Shown here: positions 7,435 to 9,492 of the stretch, piece by piece
Layout: every line of letters begins with the position of its first letter
How positions within the stretch are numbered: the stretch's first letter is position 1
Assembly (NCBI GenBank): GCA_001803875.1
Contig: MHEO01000033.1
Span: 4,256 to 13,747, forward strand
DNA length: 9,492 nucleotides
From: Nitrospirae bacterium RIFCSPHIGHO2_01_FULL_66_17
GTDB taxonomy: Bacteria > Nitrospirota > Nitrospiria > 2-01-FULL-66-17
Direction: 5' to 3'
Notes under the pieces: generated by a model
Databases searched by the model: none
Seen by the model: the letters and a program-made list of their open reading frames with translations, nothing else
What the model was told of the DNA's origin: nothing
Translations under genes and position numbers: made by a program

Positions 7435-7535
7435 GGCCTCCAAGCAGTCCATTCTACGTGAAACGTGCCATGGCTGGCACCATGTTGATTGTGCTCCTGG
7501 CCTTCGCCGTCTTGAACGGCTTGATGTATCTTTAG
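7425..7535 (+). CDS. Possible 36-residue single-helix membrane peptide
   Basis: The frame opens at ATG 7425 after an in-frame TAA at 7416 and ends with TAG at 7533-7535. The product has a basic N-terminal part (MRGRPPSSPFYVKRAM) and then a hydrophobic stretch (TMLIVLLAFAVLNGLMYL) long enough to cross the membrane, ending almost directly after it. The basic residues before the helix suggest an N-in orientation. Internal ATGs at 7470 and 7482 could give shorter forms of 22 and 18 codons counting the stop. No convincing Shine-Dalgarno precedes any of these starts, which is the main reason for doubt. It sits 54 bases before the reductase gene on the same strand and could share its transcript. I do not recognise a family. 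Non-coding leader sequence is the alternative. Confidence 0.4.
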   Translation: MRGRPPSSPFYVKRAMAGTMLIVLLAFAVLNGLMYL

Positions 7536-7589
7536 CAACCGACCACGACCTTCTTCCCGAGCGCGAGTGAAGACCTCAGGGGGAGCATC

Positions 7590-8546
7590 ATGACCGTCAA
7601 CGCGCAGTTTCCCAAGGAACAGACCGAAGCAGGTGAATTCAAGCGGCAGGATGATGCGTTTCGCGGGTGGGTGACGGAGGATGGGTCTTCCGGCTATCCC
7701 GCGGCGCTGGGCCGCTATCATCTGTACGTGTCGTTGGCCTGTCCCTGGGCGCACCGGACGATCATCGTTCGAAAGCTCAAGAAACTCGATGAGGTGATCG
7801 GGATGACGGTCGTGGATCCGATCCGCGACGAACGTGGGTGGGCGTTCCGGCAGGGGCCGGGGCATTCGACCGACCCCATTCAGGGCTTTCGGTTTCTCAG
7901 CGAAGCGTATATGGCAACCGATCCGAACTACCGAGGGCGCGTCACGGTTCCCGTCCTGTGGGACACGGTCACCAAGCGCACGGTCAGCAATTCCGACGAC
8001 GATATCATGCGCATGTTCAATTCCGCGTTCAGTCGCTTCACGGACAGTCAGTTAGACCTCTACCCGGAGGGCCTCCGGGAGGAGATCGACGAGTTGAATG
8101 CGTTCATCTATGAGAACGTGAACGACGGGGTGTACCAGGCCGGCTTCGCCACCTCGCAGAAAATCTACGAGCGGGCGGTGCGACGCCTGTTCGACGCCCT
8201 CGACACGCTGGAGACGCGCCTGTCGACCCGGCGCTATCTCATGGGCCCACGCATCGTGGAGACGGACTGGCGTCTGTTCGTAACCCTCGTCCGGTTCGAT
8301 GCTGTGTACCATGGTCACTTCAAGTGCAACATCCGCCGAATCGTCGACTACCCCAACCTGTTCGGCTACCTTAAAGATCTATATCAATACGACGGGATTT
8401 CAGACACGGTGAACTTCGATCACATCAAGCGGCACTACTACATGACCCACGATGACATCAATCCCCCCCGCATCGTGCCCCTCGGCCCCGCCCAGGACCT
8501 CACCGCACCTCACGGACGCGGCCACCTGAGCGGTCAAGAGAAGTAA
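7590..8546 (+). CDS. Glutathionyl-hydroquinone reductase (Ecm4/YqjG family, Xi-class GST)
   Basis: The 318-residue cytosolic protein belongs to the glutathione transferase-like enzymes that reduce glutathionyl-hydroquinones to free hydroquinones using glutathione; they are linked to quinone detoxification and recycling. The thioredoxin-like N-terminal domain carries the diagnostic CPWAHRT with catalytic C51 (51-57), followed by RGWAFRQ (82-88) and TVPVLWD (119-125), the cis-proline region that binds glutathione. The helical C-terminal domain contains NDGVYQAGFA (179-187) and VYHGHFKCN (239-247), with the conserved tyrosines Y182 and Y240. Length fits the family. At 134-138 the sequence reads NSDDD where I would expect NES followed by small or acidic residues in the glutathione-holding motif, so that contact may differ. 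The ATG at 7590 follows AGGGGGAG at good spacing. E. coli has yqjG for this role, but paralogues are common, so I leave the symbol blank. Confidence 0.93.
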   Translation: MTVNAQFPKEQTEAGEFKRQDDAFRGWVTEDGSSGYPAALGRYHLYVSLACPWAHRTIIVRKLKKLDEVIGMTVVDPIRDERGWAFRQGPGHSTDPIQGFRFLSEAYMATDPNYRGRVTVPVLWDTVTKRTVSNSDDDIMRMFNSAFSRFTDSQLDLYPEGLREEIDELNAFIYENVNDGVYQAGFATSQKIYERAVRRLFDALDTLETRLSTRRYLMGPRIVETDWRLFVTLVRFDAVYHGHFKCNIRRIVDYPNLFGYLKDLYQYDGISDTVNFDHIKRHYYMTHDDINPPRIVPLGPAQDLTAPHGRGHLSGQEK

Positions 8547-8590
8547 CGGGTGACGGATGGATTGTCGCCTCCCGCTTGCCCGTTTCTGGG

Positions 8591-8616
8591 TCTCCGGGAA
8601 TACTTGGATCCGGAGA
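8591..8616. repeat. Inverted repeat TCTCCGG-N12-CCGGAGA before the lipoprotein gene
   Basis: Perfect 7-base arms at 8591-8597 and 8610-8616 flank a 12-base loop in the 104-base gap between the reductase and the lipoprotein gene. There is no following T-run, so a classical intrinsic terminator is unlikely. An operator, or an intercistronic hairpin that protects or separates the messages, would fit. The rest of the gap shows nothing else I can support except the ribosome site at 8640-8645. Confidence 0.45.
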
Positions 8617-8650
8617 ACATGCCCACCCATCGTGGTGAGAAGGAGAGCCG

Positions 8651-9313
8651 ATGAACGCACCCTGTCGCAATGCTCAGGTCACCATCTGGGGATCAGTGAT
8701 GTTCAGCGTGTTCGCGCTTGGATGCGCGCACACGATCGTCGTGGAAATTCCACCGCGAATCGATCTGCACGCGTATCAGACGATCGGCATCGTGGAGTTT
8801 TCGTCCAATTCCACGGCGAAACTCAATCAATTCGCGACACAGAAATTCATGAGCGTGATCCAGAGCGCCCAGCCCCCGGTGCGTTTTCTGGAATTGGGAC
8901 CGGAGGAACTGGTATTGAAATCCGTCGACCGCCAAAAACTCGATCCGGACGCGATGAAGGCCCTCGGGAAAAAACACGGGGTGAGCACGATTTTCACCGG
9001 GACCTATGAGATCTCGAACGTGAAACCCAAGGTGAGGCTCGGGGAGGATCTCTCGTCCGTCAGCGCGTCGGCGAACGTGAACGTTTCCATGATCTCCAAA
9101 CACTGGGACACGGGGACCGGGGCGACGGTCTGGACCAATTCGCGTCAGGGACAATGGCCGGTGGCGAGTGTTCAGAAGGATACGAGAAACCCCGTCTCGT
9201 TCAGCCTGAGCATTCCCGACGATCAGTATGAGCAGTTCATCGGGAAGCTCGTCTACGCGCTGACCAATGATTTTCGGCCTCACTATGAAAAACGAAAAGT
9301 TCCCAAACAGTAG
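8651..9313 (+). CDS. Putative lipoprotein of unknown function, CsgG/TolB-N-like
   Basis: The 220-residue product starts with a signal-like segment (hydrophobic 11-23) ending in FALGC, so C25 is a likely lipidation site; the lipobox is slightly weak because -3 is Ala and -2 Leu. The mature part opens with QTIGIVEFSSNS (43-54), then has DAMKALGKKHGVSTIFTGTYEIS (100-122) and NVNVSMISKHWDTGTGATVWTNSRQG (142-167). The order 'gives a strand, a helix, finds a value by name, then describes variables by type' resembles envelope lipoproteins with a CsgG- or TolB-N-like alpha/beta fold, but I cannot assign a family firmly. AAGGAG (8640-8645) lies five bases before the ATG at 8651. The basic, lysine-rich C-terminus overlaps the next gene. 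It probably sits in the periplasm on the outer membrane. Function is unknown. Confidence 0.82.
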   Translation: MNAPCRNAQVTIWGSVMFSVFALGCAHTIVVEIPPRIDLHAYQTIGIVEFSSNSTAKLNQFATQKFMSVIQSAQPPVRFLELGPEELVLKSVDRQKLDPDAMKALGKKHGVSTIFTGTYEISNVKPKVRLGEDLSSVSASANVNVSMISKHWDTGTGATVWTNSRQGQWPVASVQKDTRNPVSFSLSIPDDQYEQFIGKLVYALTNDFRPHYEKRKVPKQ

Positions 9314-9492
9314 CAGGGTGAAACGGGTTGGCCCGCTGACGCTCACTCTCCTGAAACGATATAAGAGCCTCGCCACGAAAACAGGGCGGCTTGAACTGGG
9401 TCTGTTTCTCGTCGAGGGGATCAGGGCCATCCGGCAGATCATGACGAGCCATCCGGATGAGATTGTCGAGGTGATCGCCACCGAGGAACACC
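9285..9492 (+). CDS. TrmH/SpoU-family RNA methyltransferase, N-terminal fragment
   Basis: A frame open to the right edge gives 69 codons beginning MKNEKFPNSSRVKRVG. The segment LLKRYKSLATKTGRLELGLFLVEGIRAIRQIM, about residues 23-54, matches the substrate-binding N-terminal domain of SpoU/TrmH methyltransferases, where the pattern 'LA.KKGR...G.F.VEG.R.V.E' precedes the knotted SAM-binding domain. That catalytic domain lies outside the window. Such enzymes 2'-O-methylate rRNA or tRNA riboses; which site cannot be told from this end. The start is uncertain. ATG 9285 overlaps the lipoprotein gene by 29 bases and has no clear ribosome site. GTG 9318 avoids the overlap but has only AGG directly beside it. 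The homology itself begins downstream of both. It is likely cotranscribed with the lipoprotein gene. Confidence 0.8.
   Translation, partial: MKNEKFPNSSRVKRVGPLTLTLLKRYKSLATKTGRLELGLFLVEGIRAIRQIMTSHPDEIVEVIATEEH

Larger units (their letters stand above)
7260..7589. other. Divergent intergenic region, 330 bases
   Basis: This gap separates the minus-strand signalling cassette from the plus-strand reductase and should hold promoters for both. It contains the FecR-protein ribosome site, the 12-base direct repeats, the 8-base inverted repeat and the small reading frame. It also has two shorter dyads inside that frame: GTGCCA-TGGC-TGGCAC (7465-7480) and GCCGT-CTTGA-ACGGC (7506-7520). AGGGGGAG (7578-7585) before the reductase ATG is a good ribosome site. 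I find no convincing -35/-10 pair on either strand. Confidence 0.6.

Noticed and set aside
7275..7865. 196-codon minus-strand frame spanning the divergent intergenic region
   Set aside because: Its N-terminal part is antisense to the conserved start of the reductase, including CPWAHRT, and its product has no motif; it looks like chance openness in GC-rich DNA.
8693..9481. 262-codon minus-strand frame opposite the lipoprotein and methyltransferase genes
   Set aside because: It crosses two plausible plus-strand genes and has low-complexity, arginine-rich composition. The plus-strand frames have a ribosome site, a lipobox and a family motif.
1..9492. Mobile element, phage, CRISPR or defence island
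   Set aside because: No transposase, integrase, terminal repeats, spaced repeat array, tRNA junction or nuclease-type genes are visible; the genes are ordinary chromosomal types.

Overview
This 9.5 kb window is a GC-rich, densely coded bacterial stretch. I see seven substantial protein genes, one of them cut by the left edge, an eighth gene cut by the right edge, and one possible small membrane-peptide gene. There are no rRNA or tRNA genes, transposases, integrases or CRISPR repeats. Two-membrane architecture is suggested by a putative lipoprotein, a Cache-type sensor kinase and a FecR-domain protein. The gene set would fit a Gram-negative lineage such as Nitrospirota, NC10 or a deltaproteobacterium, but nothing here fixes the taxonomy.

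Left part, plus strand: the 3' part of ilvD (dihydroxy-acid dehydratase, branched-chain amino acid synthesis), then a complete ABC-F ATPase of the Uup type. The uup stop codon overlaps tail to tail with the end of a three-gene cassette on the minus strand.

Central part, minus strand, read from right to left: (i) a membrane-anchored protein with FecR, fibronectin-III-like and Ig-like domains; (ii) a transmembrane Cache-HAMP sensor histidine kinase, whose ATG overlaps the previous stop in TGATG; (iii) a response regulator with a GGDEF diguanylate cyclase output, including an intact catalytic motif and product-inhibition site. This looks like one signalling unit: an envelope or surface protein and a kinase controlling a c-di-GMP synthase. 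A plausible internal promoter and an inverted repeat lie just before the cyclase gene. The cassette is the most interesting part of the window.

The 330-base divergent intergenic region (7260-7589) is structured. It holds a 12-base direct repeat with 20-base period, an 8-base perfect inverted repeat, and a 36-codon reading frame for a single-helix membrane peptide.

Right part, plus strand: a glutathionyl-hydroquinone reductase (Ecm4/YqjG family), a putative outer-membrane lipoprotein of unknown function, and the first 69 codons of a TrmH/SpoU-type RNA methyltransferase running off the window. The first and last plus-strand genes are housekeeping or stress functions with no clear link to the signalling cassette.
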